A DNA stretch of 64,000 bases from the NCBI GenBank assembly GCA_033064195.1, contig JARBJD010000178.1, positions 89,470 to 153,469 of the forward strand, in the 5' to 3' direction. Source of the DNA: Blattamonas nauphoetae. Taxonomy: Eukaryota > Preaxostyla > Oxymonadida. The first letter of the stretch is position 1; each line of letters starts with the position of its first letter. Positions 36,272 through 45,000 of this stretch are shown here, piece by piece. Position numbers and translations under genes: made by a program. The notes beneath the pieces are model-generated. The model did no database searches, was not told where the DNA came from, and saw only the letters and a list, made by a program, of their open reading frames with translations.

Positions 36272-37011
36272 AGTTTGCAGTCATCCATCTTGATCTCAAA
36301 CTCGAGAACTTGATGTTCGACGGAAGCCTTCTGAAGACGGCTTTTGGTTCACCATGATATGTGGCGTCGGAAATGATCGAAGGGAAGGTGTGGAATTGGC
36401 CCTGCCGCGTTCTTTTGTGGAATTACATAGTTCTTCTTTTGGGACGATTCTTTCCTTCTCATCCTTGTGTCTGTGAATCATAGTGTATCTCCCCCCGTCT
36501 CTCCTCCTCCTACCTCTCTTCAGATATACGATGTCCACTGTTCAGTCATCTGAAGAAGGTGGTGAAATTATGTTCGCTCTCGTGTGCGGGTTCCTCCCCT
36601 TCGAGGACCAGAACACACAGGCGCTTTTTCAAAAGATCCCCCACGCTCGCTACTGTCCTCCGTCAACACTACCAGCTGAATGTCGGAAGATCATTTCTTG
36701 GAATCGAGAGTTTGATCCAACAAAGGTGTGAATTGAATGTTTAATGTCTTCAGGAGAAGATGAACTTCCTTTCTCTCAATTGTTTACACGCATTTTCCCC
36801 AATATCCCTCCAATCCCCTCTTCACACGTTCATTTTTCGTTCACTTTCTCACGTCATTCCCCAGCATTACACCACCGCCCAAATCAACCAACATCCCTGG
36901 TATATCGACAACTTCGTTGATCAATCAATTATCGAGCTTGTTGTTCCGGAAGGAGGCGAAAAAGGAGAGATTACGATCGACTCGGTCTGTGAGAGCGAAC
37001 TCACAAAATGA
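36272..37011 (+). pseudogene. CAMK/SNF1-like Ser/Thr kinase pseudogene
   Basis: Kinase landmarks occur in order but in different frames: VIHLDLKLENLMFDG (catalytic loop, with HLD for HRD), LKTAFGSP, a stop, then YVASEMIEG, later GEIMFALVCGFLPFEDQNTQ (subdomains IX-X), HARYCPPSTLPAECRKII, and after a short intron TTAQINQHPWYIDNF (the T-x-QI--HPW end of AMPK/BRSK-type kinases). The segment with DFG between ENLMFDG and LKTAFGSP is deleted and the N-lobe is absent. The family phosphorylates Ser/Thr in energy and polarity signalling; this copy is dead. It lies inside the 27-kb element. Confidence 0.7.
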
Positions 37012-37083
37012 GGCTATCAAGCGGAGAATATCATTACATTCATCAACATGAAGAAAAAAAACCAAGTTGTGCCTTCATAGAAG

Positions 37084-37485
37084 CTTCTCTTGGAGAAGAA
37101 ACAACGGGAGGTACATGATGCTGGAACTGTCTCCAAATTGACGCCGATTGTGGAGAATGAGGGAGAGCCGAAGGGAGTTGTGAAAGTGGAGCAGATCGCA
37201 CCGATCGAAGGGAAGGCGAAAGCAGCGTTGTCGAAGCGGAAGACTGCGGCGAAGATTGTCACGTCAAACCAACCAAGTGGAGAAGCGAAAGGAGCAAATG
37301 AACCAGCAGCGGAAGAGAAGAAAGAGTCGGATGAGAAGGAGATGGAGACTGTGAAGAAGAAAGTGACAACATCCAAGAATGTCCACCAACGTAACACAAC
37401 AGTTGTGTATGTCGACTCGGCAGCGCTTTCCCCCTCGTTTTGTCACATTTTGATAAATCAGTCAGTGAATAGAATGAAAATGTGA
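37084..37485 (+). CDS. Lys/Glu/Ala-rich open reading frame following the kinase pseudogene
   Basis: An open stretch of 131 codons, strongly charged (EKKQREVHDAGTVSKL, EEKKESDEKEMETVKKK). It continues the direction of the kinase pseudogene and could be its C-terminal tail after one stop. Low complexity; no function can be assigned. Confidence 0.25.
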   Translation, partial: LLLEKKQREVHDAGTVSKLTPIVENEGEPKGVVKVEQIAPIEGKAKAALSKRKTAAKIVTSNQPSGEAKGANEPAAEEKKESDEKEMETVKKKVTTSKNVHQRNTTVVYVDSAALSPSFCHILINQSVNRMKM

Positions 37486-38260
37486 AATGAAAACGATCTT
37501 TGAAGGTTTTTATCGAACATGTTGCAGTTCGATGGGTTTGATCGAATCGGATTGTTTTTAGATAGATCGGTGGATGGATTATAGTCAAACCCCTGCGAGG
37601 CTGTCTTGGTGATGGTCGGCTGTGACGGCGTGTTGGGGAGAGGCGGCTTCGGTGGAGTGCGTGCCTTGAAAAACGGAGAGGGACACCGCGACGAGGACGA
37701 TGAGTGGCGCGACAGGGACCCGCGCGACCCGGTTGAGCTGAGGGAGTCGCTGGAGGGAGAGGACGGGTTTGTGGGAGTGTTCGTGGGTGGCACATCGGGC
37801 GGAGCAGCGATGGGAGTGAATGGCACGCTGTCCTTGTCGTGCTTCTCGGCATCCCTTCGCTCGCTCTCCCGAACGGCCATTTTGGGCATCTGTAGTGCCA
37901 TCTTTTGGATGCCTTTCGCTTGGAAGGACGGCGAGTGGACAGATAAGAAGCGGGTGGTTGGGGTTGTTTTGGGGGGTCACAACCGAAGTGTGCGTGCTTT
38001 CGATGTTGGACGGCGAGATCCATCCCTTTCTGAGCTCAGTGAACTCCGTCTTGACCTGTTTGAAGATTGTGTTGTTGAGCTTGTCTCTCCAATCGTGGAA
38101 CGACTGATCCACTTTCAGAATGCGCGAGAGAAGAGTGGGGCGCAACTGGATGTGGAACATGACCCTTTCGGAGCCAGATACGGACCAGTCATCGACCGTC
38201 GGGTGGACAGTCGAGTAAGAGAAAATCTGTTGCTTCTTCTTTGGTAGCTGAGCTGTCTCT
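37458..38260 (-). CDS. hypothetical protein fragment, charged N-part and Pro/Ser-rich tail
   Basis: On the minus strand the upstream part (38,160 down to about 37,950) reads FHIQLRPTLLSRILKVDQSF, HDWRDKLNNTIFKQVKTEF. The downstream frame (37,901-37,458) reads MALQMPKMAVRESERRDAEK and then Pro/Ser/Thr-rich sequence. The two are in different frames. A short intron or a break lies around 37,900-37,950. No family recognised. Confidence 0.25.
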
Positions 38261-38739
38261 GTATCAAAGGAGGGACCCGGCTAATTCTGAACTGACGACG
38301 ATGGACTTAGGCTTTTGCTTCTTTGCTTTTCCTTCCTCACTTCGTCTTGACGTACAGCTTCCCAGACACGAGAATGGAGAGGCAGTGGAGTGGACAAATA
38401 CAAATAGGCTTGTTCAAAATTCTTCTTCACAGCCGAAAAATAAAAACATCACTTCACAACGTTGATGTCAGGTCATTGGGGATCCTCCACACAAAGCTGG
38501 ACTTTCCCGCTGTAAGGCCGAGGAAGGGACATCTGGTCTGGGTTCATAACCATCATATTCATTGGGGAGGACACTGGACGTTCAGGGTGGGACGAATGCA
38601 TCGGATTGTTGGGGACAAAGAGTTCTTCCCTCCACTCCTCCTTGATGAAGTCGAATCCTGGTCATTCATGCGGTGACGTTTCCACATTTGAATGTGAGCA
38701 ATATCGAGTAATGTGAGAAGGTCGCTCCCCATGCCGCCT

Positions 38740-39135
38740 TTATATGGGTATCCGAGGTATTCCTTCATGAGGAAGTTTTGAGCATGATGACGAGAGGGCT
38801 AGCTGCAAAACGCAATGAAGAAGTTGAAATGATACTCGAGAAACATTGGATCGCGGCTGGAGTTTTAAAGCTGGATTCATTGAGATTGGAGGAAACAGAG
38901 AGGACGATTCGTCGATGGGTTCGTTTCCATCCTCAGAAACACCTTCACTGGATGATTGCGTGGGTTCTGCTGTCAGAGGGAGGAGATGGATTGACATTGG
39001 GTATTCAATCGTTTTGGTAGAGTCGATGCAGCTTCGAATGATGAATGGATTGATGATCCCATTCACTCCATTCAGAGAGATGTCAATATTCCACAAACTG
39101 ACTATATCACTGTGCTTCATCACAGGAATCCACAC
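38740..39135 (-). CDS. hypothetical open reading frame
   Basis: A 131-codon minus-strand frame with blocks such as SDIVSLWNIDISLNGVNGII and SSSEGVSEDGNEPIDESSS. Another minus-strand frame (38,559-38,768) overlaps its end and reads EYLGYPYKGGMGSDLLTLLD. This looks like a decayed fragment of a longer gene; no family recognised. Confidence 0.2.
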   Translation of the reverse strand: MWIPVMKHSDIVSLWNIDISLNGVNGIINPFIIRSCIDSTKTIEYPMSIHLLPLTAEPTQSSSEGVSEDGNEPIDESSSLFPPISMNPALKLQPRSNVSRVSFQLLHCVLQLALSSSCSKLPHEGIPRIPI

Positions 39136-39199
39136 TTTATCGATAGTTGTGGAGCTGAATGTTTGTGGGTTCTGTTTTGTTCAATGATTGCTCAGATTG

Positions 39200-40200
39200 G
39201 GAGATATAGTGTGAAAGGAGCGATGAAATCTTTGGAACTCAACGAAACATACGCTTTTTTTGAAATGACTAGACTCCTAAGTCAGTTTTCATAGTTTTGT
39301 CTGGATTCAAAAAAAATGATGGTGTCGGATCCACCAACTCTAGCCATCGTCACTTCAGATGACCTCAAACACATTGGATCACAATTAACAATTTCATTAG
39401 ACCTGTAAAGGAGTCACTTTTTTGGAAAATTCATCTTCACGAACAAAAAGGGGTTTTTGGCTGACCTCAAAAATATGCACCCAACTGCATGTGATTGAGG
39501 GGACTGATTTGTGGAGAGAATGTTGTCACAGAAGGTGTAAGAAAAATAGGTACCACTTTTCGTACGGTGTATATTCTGACCACCACATCAGTTGCTGGAT
39601 CTCATGTTGGAATCCAGATATCAAGCTTTGTCCAGAGTAAAACTGAACGAGAAAGGCGGATTTATCGAAAGATCGCGATTAGAATGTGATGTATTCGGAA
39701 TATTGGAAACGAAACTGTCGTTCGCTGCGGTGGATTCTTTCTCAAAAGAGAATGCAGTCACGATCACTTTTCTAAAATGGGTGAGAGAAATGTCATGAAC
39801 AAGGAATGAAATGGAAAAACGAATGTATGCTACGTGATCTCCTCTTCATTGTACTGGTCATGACTCAGTCTGGTGGAAAAATACAGATAGTGCGAAGTCA
39901 TCGTGGATTCGCACAATTTTTCTTGCTCTCGCTGGCATCAATTGCTGTCTATTGTTGTTCCTCGCATTAAATTTCACATATTTTTTCGATATCTCTCTCC
40001 ATACAACAGTTAAATTCTGTATATCCATCACAACCACCACGATCTTCATGAGAATCCAATTTAGCGTTTAATGGGTGATATCCATCTGAAATGATCAACA
40101 AGTGATCCAGATAACCAGTAGCCTAGTATAATTCTGACAGCTTCCCCGATACATCGCGATCGTGCTAGTTCTCATGACACTCATCAAGATTTCGTTCTGA
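39200..40200. other. no gene recognised
   Basis: Short overlapping open stretches only. No repeat or motif that I can support. Confidence 0.3.
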
Positions 40201-40209
40201 TTTTGGCGT

Positions 40210-41915
40210 TTGGTTCCTCATTTCCGTGAAAATGAAACACCAGCATCTTCTGCTCCAACTTGTAACACGTTGCTCACTCACAAGTCAAAAACTGCGGAAG
40301 AAATGATGATCCTCCCTCCATCATCGTTACGTGCTCTCCATCCGGTGTATACCCCGCCTATTGTCATAAATCCGACGACAATCCCAATTAATGGAGATTA
40401 CTAGCTAAATGAACCATCCCCTTCATCGTCAGAGGAACAAGAGAATTCAAACTCTCTCTTTCTCACAACGCGAGTCTCACCGCCTCTACAACTCGCTCCA
40501 ATCATCATTCCACTCACTTCAAACACCCCACATCTTGCTCCTGTCCTGGCATTGTCATCTTCGCAACCAGGGCGCAACACGAACAGCCGACGTCTCCACA
40601 AAAACGCTGCACGCGAGTCTGTCTGGTCGATCAGCATGGGGTCAGACAATGCGCAGGCCAATTCTGTTCTGGAAGCTGTCGAGCAGGAAAAGAAGAACAA
40701 TCAAAAGTATTCGGACTTCGTCACAAACGCACGGCAGGAGCGCAGCCTCAGCAAGAAAGGTACGGCTGAGAATTCACTCTTCCCGACGAACTACGACCCG
40801 TTCACAGACATCAACCTCGGCCTCGATTCCGACCAGCTGGACACCGATGCCCCCGAACCTCTCGTTCCTCGCCAAGCAGAACCGCTCTTTCTTCTGAACT
40901 CGGGACAGTCTGAAGTTGTCGTGAAGCCAAAAATTTGGAGCCAACTGTCAGACACGAACACCCTCGTGAAGCACAAGTACAAGCCAAATGCAACCACAGC
41001 CATCGAACAGAAGGAGGTTCGCGCTCAACTCAACCCCAACGAAATCTCGCTCATCTCAATCGGGACGAGGCACATCGATTTTGGGCGTGAGACAGTTTAT
41101 TCGACCTCTCCCTCTCCTCTCCCGCCTCTCAGATCATCCCGCCGGGCGCGATGGCTGGATTCGACATTATCTTCACGTCAGACAATGCACAGAACTTCAC
41201 CGGCCAGATCATCGTGCAAGTCAACGGGAACAACCTGTTCAATGTCACCATCGCAGCTGACATCATCCCCATCTCACTCGAACTCCCTGTCAACGAACTC
41301 TTCCTCCAACATCAGTCGCTGTGTGGGCGAAACATTCAACATCACCAATCCTGGAAACCACCCAGCCAACTTCCACTGGGAAATGGACCAGACTTCTCTC
41401 CTCGGCAACTCCTCCACAGACGCGCGAGTGGTGCAGCTCCCGCCAGCCAGCGTCATCATACACAGCTCGTTCATCAAAGAGGGCGAGGGCATCCTGACCG
41501 ATCTTCTGGTCCCTGTTCCTCTCGAGACCATCCTCGTCGAGCAGACGACCATCGAAGATACCGACCTTTCGATCATGTCGACTGTCAACACGGGGCCATC
41601 CCACTTCAAGCAGCCTGCCATTCAGTCGAGAACCTCCGCATCATCGGCGAGGTGTCTGAGGGCAGAGCGGAATTTGTAGAGAAGCAGATCGAATTCGGTG
41701 CGTTTGCTGTTGGGTCTGAAATCACCAAACACGCGACACTGAAGAACCAGAGCAAGTCGACTGTCTGCTTCTTTGTCGAGAAGACTGACCCCTCACTCTC
41801 TGTCGTTCCTCTCACAGGAACCATCCCGATCGGAGGGCAGATTCTCCTCGCTGTCACCATCAACTCGTCCAGCAGAGCGTCTCCGTTGTTGCTGAAGCGC
41901 TCGAGCCAAATGTGA
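40210..41915 (+). pseudogene. HYDIN/CFAP-type ASH (MSP) domain ciliary protein, broken
   Basis: Plus-strand pieces in order. 40,210-40,404 reads THKSKTAEEMMILPPSSLRA. 40,403-41,100 reads NYDPFTDINLGLDSDQLD, VVVKPKIWSQLSDTNTLV, LNPNEISLISIGTRHIDFG. After a GT-AG gap follow IIPPGAMAGFDIIFTSDNAQ, TFNITNPGNHPANFHWEMD, EGRAEFVEKQIEFGAFAVGS and VVPLTGTIPIGG. The IDFG, NPGN-PA-F-W and L--P--G-IP-GG blocks are those of the Ig-like ASH/MSP domains of HYDIN, CFAP47 and CFAP65. These proteins sit in the axonemal central pair or basal bodies. The stretch that normally joins IDFG to the PPG-AGFDI block is missing, and the frame shifts around 41,300 and 41,640. It lies inside the 27-kb element. Confidence 0.65.
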
Positions 41916-41968
41916 AGATGGAGAGCCGCGATCAGGCCAATTCTGAAACCTCTCGAACAATTCATAGT

Positions 41969-42308
41969 CCCTCCACAAAACCGGCTAAAATATACAAAAC
42001 CGGTTTTATTCATTATAAGGTCATTTTTCACAAAATAATGCAAGAATTGTACTTTAATAACTCTTAGAAACATGGTAACAGTAGTTTGATAAGAGAGAAT
42101 ATCATCAAAATCGCAAAAAAACATGAGAAAGTGTCCAAATAATGGGGAAAATGCCTTCTTTTTGTCACTTCTTGGTTTTTGAAAAATCACTAGTTCTTCT
42201 TGAAATGGTGTATTACGTAACGTGTTAAGAGATTATGGCGAAATTGTGGATGAAACGTCTTATTTTCATTTTAGCCGGTTTAATAAATAAAACCGGTTTT
42301 GTGGAGGG
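41969..42308. mobile_element. 340-bp MITE with CCCTCCACAAAACCGG ends
   Basis: Sixteen bases, CCCTCCACAAAACCGG, start the element and appear in reverse complement at its end. Inside, a second pair of motifs (AACCGGCTAAAAT and AAAACCGGTTTTATT) occurs in swapped order at the two ends. The AT-rich interior has no coding frame. No target duplication is obvious. A minus-strand open stretch to its right (ending 42,512) runs into the element. Confidence 0.7.
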
Positions 42309-42570
42309 TCTATCAATCCACCACTCCATTCTTTTTAATCTGTATGATACAATAGAAGCCGCTATACTGTCAAATTGTCCGCCTCCAATGCCGAAGGCCA
42401 ACACACTCCATAACACTTGTTCTTTGTCACTGTATTCGGGAATATTAGCATTATCATGGATCACAACCAGAAATTTCAATATTTCATCCAGAGCAGTATC
42501 TTCAAATCGCAATAGGCGACAGTCATTGTTTTGGAATCACCTTGCTCAATTTATCAACTTTTTTCAATCG

Positions 42571-42980
42571 ATTTGGATCTGCGCGTATCCGATTTTTTGG
42601 ATCTGCGCGTAGCGAAAATCGGATCTGCACCTATCCTTAACCTTCCCCTTCCACCACGTCGACACTTGGTTGATGTCTTTGCAGACCACTTCGAAGACGA
42701 GGAAGAGAACCATAAGCTTCGACTGCTGAAGGTGGATCGTCGAGAATGTAAATATCTTTGTCTGAGTAGATCGCTCGTGCTAGCTGGATTCTCGCCTTCT
42801 GCCCTCCAAATAAAATGACTCCCTTCTCTCCAATCGTTGTCTCGTCTTCTGCAGCAAAGTTCTTGATTTCAGATTCAAGTGGACATGCTCGAACGGTGTT
42901 CCAATAATTCTTCGTTGTAATCGACGTTGAATGTGATGATCCCTCGAACGGTGTTGTTGTTAATCCACGCTGTTTGAGTG
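42571..42980. repeat. first copy of a 410-bp direct duplication (element end plus transporter flank)
   Basis: Identical, as far as I can read, to 43,074-43,483 at a constant offset of 503 bases. It contains 72 of the 87 bases of the right inverted repeat, the target duplication, and 330 bases of ABCC coding sequence (NBD1 end joined to the TMD2 start). The 15 outermost bases of the 87-bp repeat architecture are missing from this copy. Confidence 0.9.
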
Positions 42981-43058
42981 TGAGAGAAAATCAGTCCATA
43001 TTGAAGTTTTCTGAGACAATAACCAACCATAAATTCGAAAAGAAACAACAAAAGTTTA

Positions 43059-43145
43059 GATCTGCGTGTATCCATTTGGATCTGCGCGTATCCGATTTTT
43101 TGGATCTGCGCGTAGCGAAAATCGGATCTGCACCTATCCTTAACC
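43059..43145 (-). repeat. right terminal inverted repeat (four 15-mers)
   Basis: Units GATCTGCGTGTATCC, GATCTGCGCGTATCC, GATCTGCGCGTAGCG and GATCTGCACCTATCC with spacers of 5, 9 and 7 bases, then TTAACC. This is the mirror image of the left end (7, 9, 5). The target duplication TTCCCCTTC follows at 43,146. Confidence 0.8.
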
Positions 43146-44091
43146 TTCCCCTTCCACCACGTCGACACTTGGTTGATGTCTTTGCAGACCACTTCGAAGA
43201 CGAGGAAGAGAACCATAAGCTTCGACTGCTGAAGGTGGATCGTCGAGAATGTAAATATCTTTGTCTGAGTAGATCGCTCGTGCTAGCTGGATTCTCGCCT
43301 TCTGCCCTCCAAATAAAATGACTCCCTTCTCTCCAATCGTTGTCTCGTCTTCTGCAGCAAAGTTCTTGATTTCAGATTCAAGTGGACATGCTCGAACGGT
43401 GTTCCAATAATTCTTCGTTGTAATCGACGTTGAATGTGATGATCCCTCGAACGGTGTTGTTGTTAATCCACGCTGTTTGAGTGCGACACGTGATTCTCCC
43501 ATCCATTCTCACATTTCATGCATTCTTTCGATGTCTCCAACAATTGCTTCTCCGAGCGACGACTTTCCACATCCCACTTCCCCCACAATCATCGTCAGTG
43601 AACCCTTAGCGATTGTGATGTTCGTATCAGCCAACGTTGGCCTGTCAGCGTTTGTTGTGTTGTCCAATGCGGTTGACCGTGACTGAGGGCGAGACGGAGC
43701 AGATGGCGAGGAGGACTCTAGGAGTGATGGATGGATACTCAGGGGCGTTGGACTCCGGAGTACCTACTTCAGCAGCGGCTTCGACAGGGTTTGCTGCTGG
43801 GATGGCTTCCCTCTTTCGCTGTGCGGCTTCAGTCTTGAGTTTGGTCTCTTCGGTTTCAATGTGCGGGTTTATCCGAATCATCATTGCTGCCTCCAGGTTG
43901 TTCGGGAGCATTGCAGCGGGCATTGCCAAAATCATCAAATATCCCAATGTAGGGAGGACGACATCAGCAAAATGTGTTGGATCGTCGTTGAATATGGCAC
44001 AGTATACGGAGAAGGTAACAATATGGACTGCTAACGCACTGATTTTCATAAAAGCACCAATGATTTGCATCAACATCGGGCTAATGGCCAC
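43146..44091 (-). pseudogene. ABCC (MRP-type) transporter, TMD1 end to TMD2 start, 5' part of the split gene
   Basis: Read on the minus strand from 44,091: end of TMD1 (HIVTFSVYCAIFNDDPTHFA, ADVVLPTLGYLMILAMP), a charged linker, and the Walker A of NBD1 (IVGEVGCGKSSL, near 43,560). Then come QTAWINNNTVRGIITFNVDY, the signature and Walker B (GGQKARIQLARAIYSDKDIY, ILDDPPSAVEA) and, in another frame, a membrane helix VLFLVFEVVCKDINQVSTWW that fits the start of TMD2. There is a frame change between the NNTVR and GGQKAR blocks. The end of NBD1 and the linker to TMD2 are deleted. The gene was therefore probably already decayed, or is decaying. It stops at the foldback element at 44,091. The downstream half is at 15,456-16,132. 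Confidence 0.8.
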
Positions 44092-44670
44092 CTAATGGAC
44101 ACACCCAAATCTGTATGTATTGACATTTTTCTTCATTATCTCTATTAGATCATTCCAAATCTGCTAATTTTAGAGCGCGGAAACATTTCTCTAAATCGGG
44201 AATCTGAAAGGTTTTTCATTATGGGTAGATCAACTTTTGAGCCTCGATCTCGACATTTCACTTCATTTTTCCTCTCTTTATCTCTTTTCTTAATAGGGGG
44301 TGGGGGTTAGGGTTAGGAGGGGGGAAATAAAATTCCCCGGGGTTGTAGGGGCGGGAGCCCCTACTCTTGGAGGATCGCTTGATCAGCACCCATAACAGAA
44401 AACTTCTTGCTGAAACCGCATTCTACGGCTCTAATTCATTGAATTAGCTACTTGTCGCACGAATTGGTTGTTTTTGAAGGTTTTTCGGCCTTTTATCATC
44501 AAAAATCTTGCTTTCTTAAGGAAAAATGAGAGATCACACCCTTCACTTTGGCATTTCACCCCACCTCGATCGAAACGTTTCCGCGCTCTCAAAGTTGAAA
44601 AAAACAAATATAATCATCATTAGAGAGAAATATGTGATGATTAGAGTATGTTTCGAGTGTGTCCATTAGG
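44091..44670. mobile_element. 580-bp foldback element with TTAGGG-like core
   Basis: The ends are CCTAATGGACACAC and its reverse complement. A second nested pair, GAGCGCGGAAAC near 44,175 and GTTTCCGCGCTC near 44,575, lies inside. The centre (44,295-44,370) is G-rich: GGGGGTTAGGGTTAGGAGG followed by CCCCGGGG and GGGGCGGGAGCCCC. No coding frame. The bases just outside (TGGCCAC at left, TTGCCAC at right) are similar but not identical. The left end abuts ABCC sequence. Confidence 0.65.
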
Positions 44671-45000
44671 TTGCCACTAACCCAACATCGATTGAAGGAA
44701 TATATTGTTTATGATGTTAAGCTGTCCTGTCCTCCTCGCTTTTTGTCCTCCCTCCATTTTTTCTTGTCCGATTCAGAAATTGATAGAGAATTGCGATTTT
44801 TGAGCGTTTCTGGTGATAAAAGTGCGGTTTCGGACGAATCTTTGCTTCTTGTGGCGAAATAAGTATCAATGAGCGAGTTGGGGAGGGGGCAAAACTTCTA
44901 TTACGGGTCCGATCACATCCATTTCTCAATTCGCAGTTTTTGTTGTTCAAACAAGAAATGAAAACGAAATATTTTCAAAACATTACGAAAAGGGAGGTGA

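Larger units (their letters stand above)
16133..43145. mobile_element. large (about 27 kb) DNA transposon-like element inserted in an ABCC gene
   Basis: The boundaries are set by 87-bp terminal inverted repeats (16,133-16,219 and 43,059-43,145), starting GGTTAAG and flanked by a 9-bp direct duplication. The ABC transporter reads on the minus strand up to the right boundary (STWWKGKV) and resumes at the left boundary (GLTTAFSS) in the same frame once one duplication is counted. The only clear mobility gene inside is the DDE-type transposase at 24,484-26,456, which may belong to this element or to a nested one. The rest is a 26-bp minisatellite, smaller inverted-repeat elements, and decayed host-like genes (VPS13-like, kinase, ASH-domain protein) on both strands. 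No capsid, polymerase or reverse transcriptase was seen. The right end is complicated by a 503-bp offset duplication. If the inner copy is the true end, the element would be 26.5 kb. Confidence 0.7.

Noticed and set aside
16133-43145. The 27-kb element as a Polinton or other virus-like element
   Set aside because: No capsid, polymerase B, packaging ATPase or protease-like sequence was found between its ends. The only mobility gene is a DDE-type transposase.
44295-44330. A telomere or chromosome end
   Set aside because: Only two GGTTAG units occur, and they are surrounded by unique sequence and nested inverted repeats.
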